Source: Hemibagrus wyckioides (Eukaryota > Chordata > Actinopteri > Siluriformes > Bagridae). Taken from it: 64,000 nucleotides of DNA. The stretch is from NCBI RefSeq assembly GCF_019097595.1, contig NC_080714.1, forward strand, positions 24,781,759-24,845,758, written 5' to 3'. Under the pieces are notes generated by a model that was not told the origin of the DNA, did no database searches, and saw nothing but the letters and a program-made list of their open reading frames with translations. Shown piece by piece: positions 34,706 through 45,723 of the stretch. A program made the position numbers and the translations under genes. How positions within the stretch are numbered: the stretch's first letter is position 1; each line of letters starts with the position of its first letter.

Positions 34706-35832
34706 AATCTAGGCTCTACTGGATTTTGTATTTAAGTGACCTCATTAATATAGTTAGCAAGCTAAAGGAAACTAATTGGCAAATTTTACCACATAGTGCT
34801 TTGTTTTCTAGCTAAAGTTCACCATGATACCTCTGGAAATCTGTCATCTTAAATACAGATTTGCTAGCAGTTCATTTTAGCTTTAATGAAAGCTTGCTAA
34901 GGTTTTTATGCTGGCTATTAAACGGTATGACCGTAGCTCAATAAACTGACTTCTGGCTTTCTGTGAACTCAAATATTGAATTAAATACAGGCTGGAATTA
35001 AAAACTGACCTGGCTTTTCTATTAGAGAGTAACCTAAACTAGAGGGTTTAGATATGCTAATGTTAGAGGGCTAGTTAGATCAAAACTATGCCTAATGCTA
35101 ACGTCTAATTTCAAGTCTAAAACTGCTTCCTTAACAGCGCAGGATAGAAAAAGTTCACGTTGTGTTTATTTAACCCCTCATGAGAAACATATGTTTCCTA
35201 AAACATTCCTACAGCCACACAAAGAGGCGAAAATTGAAAAAAATAATCCAAAAATATTGACAGCTACTTAATTTAAATTGCTAAGCTAAAGTCTGACTCA
35301 TTATATAAGAAAACACAGAGGCACAAGACGCTGTGTGCCGAGGGTTTCAGTAGGTTTGAGGTTTGTTTTGCCTGCAATTATCAGAATGACGTTTTACACA
35401 GACGACCATTCAGAGCTGGAAATGATCCCTCAGAAAGGGTTGCCAGATCTTGGCAAAGTTACTTCTGGGCTAACAGAAGAATTTCTGAAACTTTCTGAAG
35501 AATTTCTAACTGAAAAATTTGGGCAGGTGAAAAAAATGTCATACCTGTCTGATACTGTCATTCCTTCCATTAGAAACTGTGTGTGTGTGTGTGTGTTTCT
35601 GATTTACGATATGTGCAATACAGCTTTTTATCATGTGTGTTATCATCTCTGTAGTCTCCTGTTTCTTCTCAAAATGAGGCACAATTTACCAACAAATATA
35701 ATAATAATAATAAAAGAAAAATGCAATTATGGCAACCCTGAAGTAAAAGAAAAACTGTAAAAATAAATAAACAAACAAATAAATAATATTTATTTTAATA
35801 TTTATTTCTCTATTTATTATTAATAATTGTCT
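34706..35832 (+). other. Non-coding stretch
   Basis: Contains a short TG run (35578-35598) and a 141-codon open frame at 35335-35760 with no domain pattern. I do not call it a gene. Confidence 0.6.
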
Positions 35833-35876
<44 letters not shown>

Positions 35877-35880
35877 TTTG
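35833..35880 (+). repeat. (TTTA)n microsatellite
   Basis: About 11 TTTA/ATTT units, with AT-rich flanks from 35755. Confidence 0.95.
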
Positions 35881-36960
35881 TTTAATTTTCTTTCTGTGAG
35901 TAAACACAGACGCCTTCAGCTTTCTGCTTAACAATGCAAAGAATTCCTGGGGGTTTTGTTGGGGATCTGACTAAGGATGTGCTCATCACCTCTTCTGTGT
36001 CCCACAGCCTTTCCCTGCCACTCGTACCACACGTATGCTGTGGGAACTAATGATTTTATCATTGTCGTTTAACACACACACACACACACACACAGAGGTT
36101 ACTTTGCTTCCTGAACAAGTTCGGACCCCTTCCAGTCGCGTTCATGTTCACTGGAATCATGGCACAGTTCCAGTGCAACCGAACTCTCACCAACTCCCAC
36201 AACTAGTCTCGGGTTCGGTACCAAGAGGTGCTTCATGTTCCACATCACAGCTTTCATATCACTTATAAATAAATAAATAACTCCCAGCCTGATAATCTCA
36301 TAGCCTTCTATCAGGTCACCTGACCCTTATCTACCCTTTCATTTTATTCATGTATTTATTTTTTTTCTAAGCAAATGACCTTCTCGGGGGAGGTGAAGGA
36401 GGTGATCAGAGGTGTGAGGCTGCTCAGGGGTTGTTGTGTCTTGAGTGATGAATTCTGGGGGGGGAAAAAAATATCAGTGTACAGGAGATGTCTGTGATAT
36501 GCTGGTGATATATCCGTGGGAGGAAGAACATGTGTGAGCATGCACGCTAGGAAAGGTTTTGACACGTGTGTGTGTGTGTGTGAGAGAGTGTGATGTGTGT
36601 GATGTGTGTGTGTGTGTGTGTGTGGTGTGTTTTCACTCCCTCACTAGTCGAGGTCTCGGAGCACAGATGGATACAGTGGCCTTGGAAGCGTTTTTCTTAG
36701 AAGCGAAAAACATTGATTGTGTGTGTCTTCTACACCCGGCAAAACCCCAGCAGTCACATGTCTTCAGCTCAGGCAGATGAAGTTATCCAGCAGTAGACGA
36801 AACATCACAAGGCCGGTCGCTGGAGCATGAACGCTGTTGCACGATTCCCACAAACTTTCTCTTTCCCTTTTCCCTCGTTATCCGTCCCCAAGCCCGAGCT
36901 CCGTACCTTCTTTCTTTCTTTCTTTCTTCATGATAAAGATCTTTAATTAAGATGCAAATC
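35881..36960 (+). other. Non-coding stretch with several short simple repeats
   Basis: (CA)n at 36071-36094, (TG)n at 36565-36580 and 36604-36622, (TTTC)n at 36909-36929. No gene. Confidence 0.65.
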
Positions 36961-37200
36961 TGGGACCGATGGAATAATTAGCGCGAGTCTGCGCCGCACC
37001 CGTCGTAAAATGACATTTGTTTGCATATTAATGCCATATCCCCAGACTTTCCGTGACCTCGCGACAGCCAGCGCGCGCCACAATTAGCGGCACATCAAGC
37101 AAAACGAGAGTGAGAGAAAGGGATTTTAATGGATAACTCGTTCCTCGCTCCTCACTCACGGTCGCTCGCTCGTTCCGACGGCTACGAGGCGACTAGCATC
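36961..37200. promoter_or_regulatory. Candidate enhancer-like segment
   Basis: Repeat-free, CpG-containing sequence with homeodomain-type sites (TAATTAGCG, ACAATTAGCGGC) and an octamer-like TTTGCATATTAATG at 37019-37032 (POU factors). This clustering suggests a neural or developmental enhancer. It is inferred from motifs only. Confidence 0.3.
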
Positions 37201-37205
37201 AAAAT

Positions 37206-37456
37206 ACGGAAGAGAGAGAGAGACAGGGAGAGAGAGAGGGTAAGGGAGAGAGAAAAAAAGAAAGAAAGAGAGAGAGAGAAAGAGACTGAGAGAAAGAGGG
37301 AGAGACAGAGAGAGAGATTGAGAGAGTGATAGAGTAAGAGAGAGAAAGAAACTGAGGGAGACAGAAAGAAAGAGAGGGAGAGAGAAAGAAAGAGATGGAG
37401 AGAGAGTGAGACACACACACACAGAGAGAGAGAGTGGAGGAGGAGGAGGAGGAGGA
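37206..37456 (+). repeat. GA-rich purine tract with (GGA)n end
   Basis: AG runs with A/G interruptions across 37208-37430, an ACACACAC insert at 37411-37422, and (GGA)6 at 37437-37457. Serine/leucine pseudo-frames on the minus strand are artefacts. Confidence 0.93.
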
Positions 37457-38370
37457 GGGGGGGTGACATTTGACCTGCACCATGTTGCTCACAGCATCGT
37501 GCCCTGCTGGTCTTTCTTTATACACATGCAGATGACAGACGCATGAATAGGGCCGGAAAAAAGGAAGGAGTAAGTAAAACGGGGAAGTGTGACAGCGCAT
37601 TCATCTGTGGAACAGACAGGTCACAAGCTGAGAGCAGCCTGATCACAGGAGGAGACAGAGAGGAAGAGAGAGAGAGATGGATGGACAGATTCACACAGAC
37701 GGAGAAAGCATTTAACCCTCATGTTCTGTCCCGCTTCTCGTGAACCAGTTGGAAATGTTGCTCAGAATTTCGTCCAAGCGCAACACTGTGAGTGCTGAGC
37801 GGCTGTGTTCACATTGTAAACCTTCCCTCGTCCCCGGATCGGGACCCTGAAGAGCCGAAAGAGCCTGTTTTGCAACAGGAAGTACATGTAGTTTGTCTTT
37901 AAAAAGGGATTTATGCAAAAATTGTTTAAAATTAGACCTTAAGCACAGTTGTGTGCTCAAATGAGGATAAATTCTCTCAGTGGAAGGTACAAAAGGGACG
38001 AAGGTGCCACTCTGGTGACAAGGAAACGTAGTGCTTCGTCCCTGTGCTTGACGTACCGCTGAGATCTGATTTGCTTCACCTGAAGTTCACCCTAACTTCA
38101 CTCAAACTGACTGACAGAAGAAACCGATTCAGCACTAGCTTGCTAAAGTGAAGAATAAAAGGCAATGGGGTGTAGTGTAGCATGGTAGGAAAATAATCAG
38201 GTGTGGTGATGTGTTTTATTCCTCGTACACAATGACAATTTGCCAAGACTTACAACCATACTCATGTAAACACAGCCCAATGTCATTTTTATCCATTTAT
38301 AGTTACATGCAATGTCTTACTTTCTGTTATGGCAGCTGTGTACAGTTTTATTCCCTCATGTGTTTACCCA
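37457..38370 (+). other. Unique non-coding stretch
   Basis: No recognisable feature apart from short GA-rich patches (37655-37680). Confidence 0.6.
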
Positions 38371-38457
38371 TTTTATTTTATTTTATTTTATTTTATTTTA
38401 TTTTATTTTATTTTATTTTATTTTATTTTATTTTATTTTATTTATTTATTTATTTAT
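38371..38457 (+). repeat. (TTTTA)14 (TTTA)4 microsatellite
   Basis: A perfect pentanucleotide array at 38371-38440, then tetranucleotide units. Confidence 0.97.
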
Positions 38458-39911
38458 ACATACATACTATATATGTACCTGATGTAATGATGGGTCCATA
38501 TAGTATTAAATAATATCAAATTAAATAAGACAAAATAAATAAGATAAGACTGGAGGCTCCTTCCCAAAAATACTGAATAAACATCTGAATTTGTTTTTAA
38601 AAATTATTATAATATAATAAATATTTAAATGTTGTTATCATTATTATTATTATCATTATTATTATTTATTTATTTATTTTTAATTATTATTATTAAATAG
38701 AGCTTGGTAGTTAGTTCTTTAGTTCTTTAGTTTTGTAAATGTTTTTTTTAAATTATTTTATTTCTTATTTATTTATTTATTTATTTATTTATTTTTGTAT
38801 GTTGAAATCATTCATTATAGGTGCTAAATCATCTGATTTAAGTTTGTATGATGCTGTAAAATCAGAAGACACAGTTCAGGTCAGTGGGACATCCGGTGCT
38901 CAGACGTGAACAGAGCATGAGAGGTTTCTTTTTAAGACACTCGGCAAAATTAGAAATGAACGAAGCGTCCATCCAAACGTCGTCTTTTGGTCGAACTCTC
39001 AAGGGTGTCGCTTAACTCCTTTCATTTTAGGTGCATAATTAGACCTTAAAGACCTCCAGCGGTGCAACTGGTGCACTTTCTCCCTCATTTGTACCAGTTT
39101 ACGTGTGAAAGGAAAGTCTCACAGCATCAGGTGACGTTTGAACGTTTGCACGTGTGTCCGTGTTTGTCTCTTAGCATCTCGATAAGGTTTAAAGATCATT
39201 CTACCAGATGCTCGGGTTCTATCGGGCGCCAGCTTTGAATAGTTTGGACTGAACATCATAAAAGGCGACTTCTGGTTCCAGATGTGGTGCGATGTTTTTT
39301 TTTTTTATATCAAGGACTTGGGTTTTAAAGTGGAGATAATCAGACCAGCTTGTAGATACACGAGATATGGTGAAGATACAGTGTTGACATGATGCCAGGC
39401 TGCTTCACTGGTACTGGGGTGTGGGTGTGTGTGTGTGTGTTGTGAAGCCTTTTTGCTGCTCCCCTGGGGACATCACCACACACTGTTGCCATGAGAGATG
39501 GCTTTTTACAATTGTGTGTGTCTGTATGAGTGCGAAAGAGAGAGAGAGACAGAGAAAGAGAGAGAGCAGGGTGGGGCAGGGAGGCGCCTTTGACCTGTAT
39601 ATCTCTCCCTCTACTCCATGTTGTCTTGGCTTTGTGTTCAATTCCCCTAGGGCTCTTTAGTCTCCAGCCATCGAGTTAGCCAAGGCAGGGCACACACAGA
39701 GAGAGAGGGAGAGAGAAAGAAAGAGGGGGGCATGGGGTAGGAGAGATGAGTGTACAGAGAGAAGGAGGGAGGAGGGTGGGGGAGACGGGAAAAAAAAAAA
39801 AACAAAGTGCACCCTGGGAAATGGTCTGTGTCCATGGCAACAAGGGGGGAAAGTGGAAGATGGATTTGCAGTGCGATTCAAAGCGGTCCCATTTGGAGGG
39901 TTTAGTGGTGC

Positions 39912-39914
<3 letters not shown>
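38458..39914 (+). other. AT-rich then unique non-coding stretch
   Basis: AT-rich with (TTA)n and (TTTA)n patches at 38640-38800, unique to 39420, then short TG (39423-39440), GA-rich (39535-39565; 39695-39780) and poly-A patches. Copy of the dispersed GACTGGAGRCTCCTTCC motif at 38547-38564. Confidence 0.65.

Positions 39915-39962
<48 letters not shown>
39915..39962 (+). repeat. (TG)24 microsatellite
   Basis: A perfect TG run. The complementary AC run lies 140 bases downstream. Confidence 0.97.
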
Positions 39963-39964
<2 letters not shown>

Positions 39965-40098
39965 GCACAGAGTGTGTGTAGGTCTCTGCAGATGCAGTTA
40001 TCAGGATTCAGGAGTTTCTCCTCGTCTTCATTAATGTTCTATTAGCAGCTCAGACTCATAATGGCTCTGCTTCGTCCACCTGGCCTCAGTACTCACTG

Positions 40099-40101
<3 letters not shown>

Positions 40102-40135
<34 letters not shown>
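40102..40135 (+). repeat. (AC)17 microsatellite
   Basis: A perfect AC run that can pair with the TG run at 39915-39962 in single strands. A further AC run lies at 40378-40398. Confidence 0.97.
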
Positions 40136-40137
<2 letters not shown>

Positions 40138-40639
40138 TACACACATGCGTATACAGAGACACAGTGCAGCCCAGTGTGTCTGAGTGATAATCTCCTGACC
40201 ACAACATCAGTGGAAAGTAACAGATAAGCCAATTTGCTAGGAGAACTGGAACTTTTTGCAAACCTCAGAAATGTGAATCATGGAAAAAAACAAAACAAAA
40301 GCGTGGAGGCTGTGATCTCTTGTTCCTGAACTAAATGAAAACGGAAAAGCTGCTAATTATCAAGCGGCACTTAATAACACACACACACACACACACACTA
40401 TAATCTTAACATTGCTTGTATTTCGCAGTCACCAGCATTGCCTTTCTCCATAATGACATCCCACCAGGACTCCGCCCACAATCACCTGACCTGCACTCCC
40501 TCCTGGCAAAAGAGAACAAAAGCTTTACCTCACTGTACTAAGATGCTTTTAGTTAGGCTCATACAATCAGGAATTAATAATAAAGGTGGATGATTTTAAA
40601 GTCTTACAAACTGTTTTTTCCCCCCAGAAATCCCAATTC

Positions 40640-41375
40640 ATAATCAGACTGGGATTAAAATTGCAGTATGAATCGCGCAGTGTGAATTAGCAAAAGCATG
40701 ATCTGACCAAGTCGCCGATGCGACTCCTGTGAAATATCTGGCATGCTAAATATCTGGACCTGCCGGCGACTCAAAGTCGTGCAGTGTGAAAGGAGCTCTG
40801 ACTGAAACATACCTCGGCGAGGACCTACAGCCAATGAGAGAGCAAGATACAGGGCAGCGGGCAGTTCGGGGAGGAGTTACAGACCACAATATCAGCAAGC
40901 ATGGCTTCAGTTGGAGCACAATACTATAGTTTAATAGAGTTTATAGATTTTTATCAGGGAAAAAAATGTCTTAAATATAGTTCTATCAGAACAAATAAGC
41001 TTTACAATCAAACACAAATAAAGCAGAAACATTTGCTTGACCCGCCGCATCCACAGCAGCACATTGCAAAATGATTCATTTTAATCAATTCTGCAGAACG
41101 CACATTCCTGGTCCTCGGCACAGACCATTTGGATTGTATGGAGACTTTTTGCATGGTTCTCGCGTACGTTTGGTTGTGAAACGCAGGTTGCCGGACCAGA
41201 CAGAGTCGTCTGAGATTCTTCCTATTGTGAAGTCATACAGTGTGAAAGCTCCTGTCCCTGATCCATCGTGCAGTGTGAACACAGCAGAGACTGAATGCTA
41301 CCCTAGATAGTCATGCGGTGTGAAAGCAACAGTGATCCGACCACTTTGAAAATCATGCAACGTGAACTCGGCATT
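40640..41375 (+). mobile_element. Suspected DNA-transposon fragment with recurring GTGCAGTGTGAA
   Basis: Six variants of the phrase TCGTGCAGTGTGAA occur at about 40675, 40776, 41235, 41268, 41313 and 41354, clustered at the two sides of a central segment. That segment holds a short open frame (40901-41074, 57 codons, starting MASVGAQYYSLIEFIDFYQG) with no recognised family. Terminal inverted repeats are not clear, so the class is uncertain. Confidence 0.4.
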
Positions 41376-42060
41376 ACTAAGTTACGTTACTGCAAAACCA
41401 CAAACCCCTCCATGCTGAAAACTAAAGATCTGATGCACACACTCACCCACATACTTCCGCTAGAGCTGAAACATACCTGTGTGTCAGGTTCCCGAGTTCT
41501 ATTTCCTGCTCAAGATCTGTGGCTTTAAAAACATCCGGCTGTCGTCGTGATCGGTGTCTCGAATCGACAACCGTCACCTTTCATTCAAACTCTGAAGCTG
41601 GAGACTCCTTCCATGAATCCAATTCAATTTTATTTTGCATATCTGCTTAAAGAAAGCTTCACCCTGGCAACAGTAATCGGTTTAATAGCTCATTTAAGAA
41701 CTTGTCAGAGCTGCCTTTATAGAAAATGAATCAACACTAATATGATTTGAGAATTCATTAGCACAGTGGTATAAGAAGCAATAAACAAGGTGAAAAAGAA
41801 TCACAGTTACACAGGAAGCGAAAAGTTGTGTACTCTTAACAAGACGTAATGAGACAAACGACAGCAAAGAGTTGAGAACAAACTGGAAGCAGGTGCAAAC
41901 ACGGTTCAGGGGTGTGGGCAATTAAATAAGAGCTGTGAAAAAAGTTTTTTTTTTTAATTCTCAGATTAATCAGATGGGTAATAATACTGGAAATAATATT
42001 ATAATAATTTTTACACCACGGCATTGTTGAATTCTCAAATCTAATTGGTCATAAGGTGTT
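41376..42060 (+). other. Non-coding stretch
   Basis: Includes a copy of the dispersed GCTGGAGACTCCTTCC motif at 41594-41612, followed by a short CCAATTCAATTTTATTTTGC phrase that resembles the start of the repeat at 58568. Otherwise featureless. Confidence 0.6.
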
Positions 42061-42070
42061 TGTTTATTTT

Positions 42071-42076
<6 letters not shown>

Positions 42077-42101
<25 letters not shown>

Positions 42102-42225
42102 TTAATAAGAATCTCTCTGCTGTATGTATGTATGTATGTATATGTATATATGTGTGTGTGTATATATATATATATATAATAAAATGTGTGTATATATATA
42201 TAATATATACACACACACACAGTGG
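42077..42225 (+). repeat. Compound (TTA)n, (TATG)n, (TA)n, (CA)n block
   Basis: TTA units at 42077-42101, ATGT/GTAT units at 42121-42150, TA runs around 42160-42206, then CA at 42209-42221. Strong AT content and self-complementarity. Confidence 0.93.
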
Positions 42226-43077
42226 TGATGTAATTGCACAATAATCAACCTTGAGGCGGTGACAGAAATGTTATTTCCCATCAGGCCACATCACACCTTC
42301 CTGTCACTGCTGACTTTTCTGTATCAGCACACCCACAAATGTTTAATTCTGTATGTAAATCTAATTATGATCGTTTCAAAAACCAGAACTCCATCTTCAC
42401 AACAACGGTTCCAGTAATACTACAAAATTAGCCCATGAACAAAAATTAAGAAAGAGAAATGAAAGCTTAAATAGACTGGAAAGGAGAAAATCTAGACAGA
42501 TGGCTTGTGATACATTCATTGATGAAACTCCAGCTCCTCAGTACTGATAATGAGGTCCTGAGTTTGAAGATAAAGTTTTGTTTTTATTTCTGTTTTTGTT
42601 TTTGTCTCGATCCTGAGTTTATCAGAGAAAAAAAATGAAACTTTATCTGCACTGTTTTTGATTTCATGTCGCATTTATGAAGTAGGCCAGAATTTCTCAC
42701 CGTTTCCTTGTGTGCTGAGCTAAATTCTTTTGGACAAGCCAGAAAAAGAACATACATAAATTTTTTGCTTCATGATCAGGCAAATGTCTGTTAAGTGTAC
42801 TTAATGTGAATCTGTTAAAATGTGTATCTAAAGTTATTTATGTATAAAGTACAACACTCTGTAAAGTGTACTGTGAAAGCTTGCAGTGGACAACGGAGAA
42901 CCTTTCCTCTGGCCAACATTTAGGCTGTTTGTACTACAGGTTAAAAAACAGGAACTGGATAAATTGAGATCCAGTTGTGAGCATCATAATTACATCAGGC
43001 AATGACGCCATTTGATCTGATATATCAGCAGTGAACAGCTTTGCTCAAATCACATGTTCCTTTCTATGCCTGTCTGG
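42226..43077 (+). other. Unique non-coding stretch
   Basis: Mixed, mildly AT-rich sequence without recognisable features. Confidence 0.6.
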
Positions 43078-44325
43078 AGCAGGTACCAAAATCTTGGTGT
43101 TTAGCAGGTTACCAAAGCATCAGTGTTGATCTGAAGCCATGGCAAAACCCTGGTGTTTGTTATGAGCAGGTACAAAAACCTTAATGTTGGTCTTAAGCTA
43201 GTAACAAAGCCTTGATGTATGTACCAAAACCTTAAATAGGTACCAAAACATTTGTTTTGAGCAGGTACCAAAATTTGACATTGGTTTTAAGCCAGAACCC
43301 AAACCTTGTGTTGGTCTTGAGCCAGTAACAAAATCTTGAGCAGTTTACCAGATCATCAGTTTTGATTTCAAGCCATACCAAAATCCTGATCCTTGTCTTG
43401 AGCAGGTACCAAAACCTTGATAATGGCCATAAGTGGGTATCAAATATTGGTGTTGGCCTAGAGTAGGTAACAAAACCTTGCCATTGGTCTAAAGCTAGGC
43501 ACAAAGCCATGGTGTTGATCTTGATTATGCACAAAAATCCTAAACAGTTATCATTATTATACCAAAATTTGAGTAGGTACCAAAATTTGCCATTGGTTTT
43601 AAGCCAGAACCTTGTCATGAGCTGGTATCTACATTCTAAGCCGGTACCTCTGAGATGGTCTAAAGTCAGTAAAGAAATCTTAGTGTTGGTCTTAAGCCAA
43701 TACCAAATTCTTTGTGTTGTTCTAGAGGCAGTACCAAAATCTTGGTACACCAGGTAGCAAATTTCATCAGGTAGCAAATCCTCTGTGTTGAGCAGGTACC
43801 AGAACTAATAGCATGTTGATATGGCAATAAGTAGGTACACAATCTTTGTGTTGGCTTTAAGTAGGTATTGGTATTAAGCTAGCCTTGGTCTTAAGTTAGT
43901 AACAAAGCCTTTGTGGTGTTCTAGAGGCAGTGCCAAAATCTTGGTCTTGTAGAGGTACAAAAACTTTAGCAGGTAGCAAACCCTCTGTGTTCAGCAGGTA
44001 CCGGAACTTTGGGGTTCAGCTTGAGCAGGTACAGAACCAATAGCATGTACCAAATCCTCTTTGTCCGTCTCAAGCAGGCACCAAAACCTTGATGATGGCC
44101 ATAACTAGGTACAAAATCTTGGTGTTGGCCTTGAGTAGGTATTGGTCTTAAGTTAGTAACGAAGCCTTTGTGGTGTTCTAGAGGCAGTGCCAAAATCCTG
44201 TTGTTGGTCTTGTAGAGGTACAAAAACTTTAGCAGGTAGCAAACCCTCTGAGTAAATAGGTACTGGAACTTTGGGGTTCAGCTTGAGCAGGTACAGAACT
44301 GATAGCAGGTACCAAATAGTATACA
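43078..44325 (+). repeat. Degenerate minisatellite with GAGCAGGTACCAAAACCTTG units
   Basis: About 30 diverged units of 35-45 bases built from GAGCAGGTACCAAAACCTTG plus TGTTGGTCTTAAGC variants. A larger block at 43887-44055 is repeated at 44144-44315 (offset 257). The minus strand reads as W-Y-L-L-K-T-N pseudo-proteins of up to 181 codons, which are repeat artefacts. Confidence 0.9.
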
Positions 44326-45341
44326 ACTGTGTAACCTTTAAAGAAAGCACAGCTCTGGTCCAGTGCCAAAACTGGAGTGCAGACGTAATGGCTCTTAGAT
44401 TGATGTACAATCAGCGTTGAAGACTGAAATTGCTGAAAGACTTGGTTGTTCCTGTGAATAAATTGATGAACATTCACCTTTTGGATGTTTTTGATCCCTG
44501 ATGACTGACAGAAACTCACAAAGAAGTGCAGAAAGTAAAACAGCATCTCATCAATACTCCTCACTCACAACTAATCAGACCCAAGCAGACAATTGACTCA
44601 GAGACGGTTAGTCTTCAGCATTTATCAATTAATGCACTTAATCGATCTCACTCTTTTTTCAATCTTTTCTGAGGAACTTTGGAGAGCTTTTGTATAAAGT
44701 TGTCAAAGACAAGTGTGTTCAGAGTTTTCCTAAAGGGATTTGCAAGTTCTCCTCCCTGTTTCTTTGATTCTGGTTACTTAAGAGTTCGAGGTGATGCAGT
44801 AGTGCAATAAAGGAACACTTTAGAGCCTGAAGAGGAATACTGTGGCACTGGGCCACAACCAACCACTGATCTAATGTGAAGGACAAGAAATTAGGGAGAG
44901 TAATAGAATTCTGGGAACTTGAATTGGAACAGGTGGATGAGAGCAGAGGAGGTCTGACGAAAGGAGAATGACTCAATTCAGAAAAAAGATAGTTACACAA
45001 CTGTCCTTCCTGGAGACTGATTGGGTTGACTCAGGTCAGGTTGTTGGATAAAGTGTTTATCTAGAACTTGGACTGAAGGTTATTACTCGCTTCTGCGCTG
45101 CTCCTGTACCTGAATATAATTGTATACACACTCCATCCAAAGCTTTTAGAATGGAAGGCACCAAAGTTTGTACTTTTACTTTTCTCTTAGTTGTAAATCT
45201 CTTCATGCTGCTAATGAGCTTCTCTCACTCGCTGTGATTTCAGGTCCGATCCTATCTAATGAAGAGATTAGATAGGAGCCTCCTAAATTATCAGCAAGTT
45301 AGATGTTTGAATTATATTGTTTTTGGACCTAAACTCTACAA
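44326..45341 (+). other. Unique non-coding stretch
   Basis: No gene, RNA or repeat is recognised. Confidence 0.6.
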
Positions 45342-45723
45342 CAAGGGTGTCTGGTCTACCTGGAAAGGGTCAGTTTAGGTGCAGGTTTTCATTCCCACCA
45401 ATCAGGAGTCAAGTCAGACCTGATTGTACCTATTTAATCAGTTCTCAGCTTTCAGTGGACTTAGATATGGCTTCTGCTTGAGTGCATCACATTACATTTC
45501 CATTTAAAGCATCTGGCAAACGCCCTTATCAAGAGCAACCTACATTTGTATCTCTTTTCTTTTATACAACTGAGTAATTGAGGGTTAAGGTCCTTGCTCA
45601 GGGGCCCAGCAGTGGCAACTTGGTATACCTGGGATTTGAACTCTCAACCTTTGGAGTAGTAGTCCAACGGGATGAACATCTGCACCAACTCCAGCCCTTT
45701 GCATATAAGACTGGACACCCCTG
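45342..45723. mobile_element. hAT-like non-autonomous element with nested SINE
   Basis: The left end CAAGGGTGTCTGGTCTACCT and the right end (reverse complement CAGGGGTGTCCAGTCTTATA) form an imperfect inverted repeat extending to GGTGCAG on both sides. The interior after the left end is GTTTTCATTCCCACCAATCA. The body is split by a family 1 SINE. A clear 8-bp target duplication is not visible. Confidence 0.6.
45489..45672 (-). mobile_element. SINE family 1, nested
   Basis: On the + strand: CATTTAAAGCATCTGGCAAA, CGCCCTTATCAAGAGCAACC, ACAACTGAGTAATTGAGGGT, GGGGCCCAGCAGTGGCAACT and GGGATTTGAACTCTCAACC. It lies between the two ends of the hAT-like element, so it inserted later. Confidence 0.87.

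Noticed and set aside
35335..35760. 141-codon frame on the plus strand
   Set aside because: No domain pattern; runs through a TG microsatellite and an ATA repeat; no splice or promoter context.
43232..43777. 181-codon frame on the minus strand with W-Y-L-L-K-T-N repeats
   Set aside because: Arises from the degenerate GAGCAGGTACC minisatellite; no known fold.
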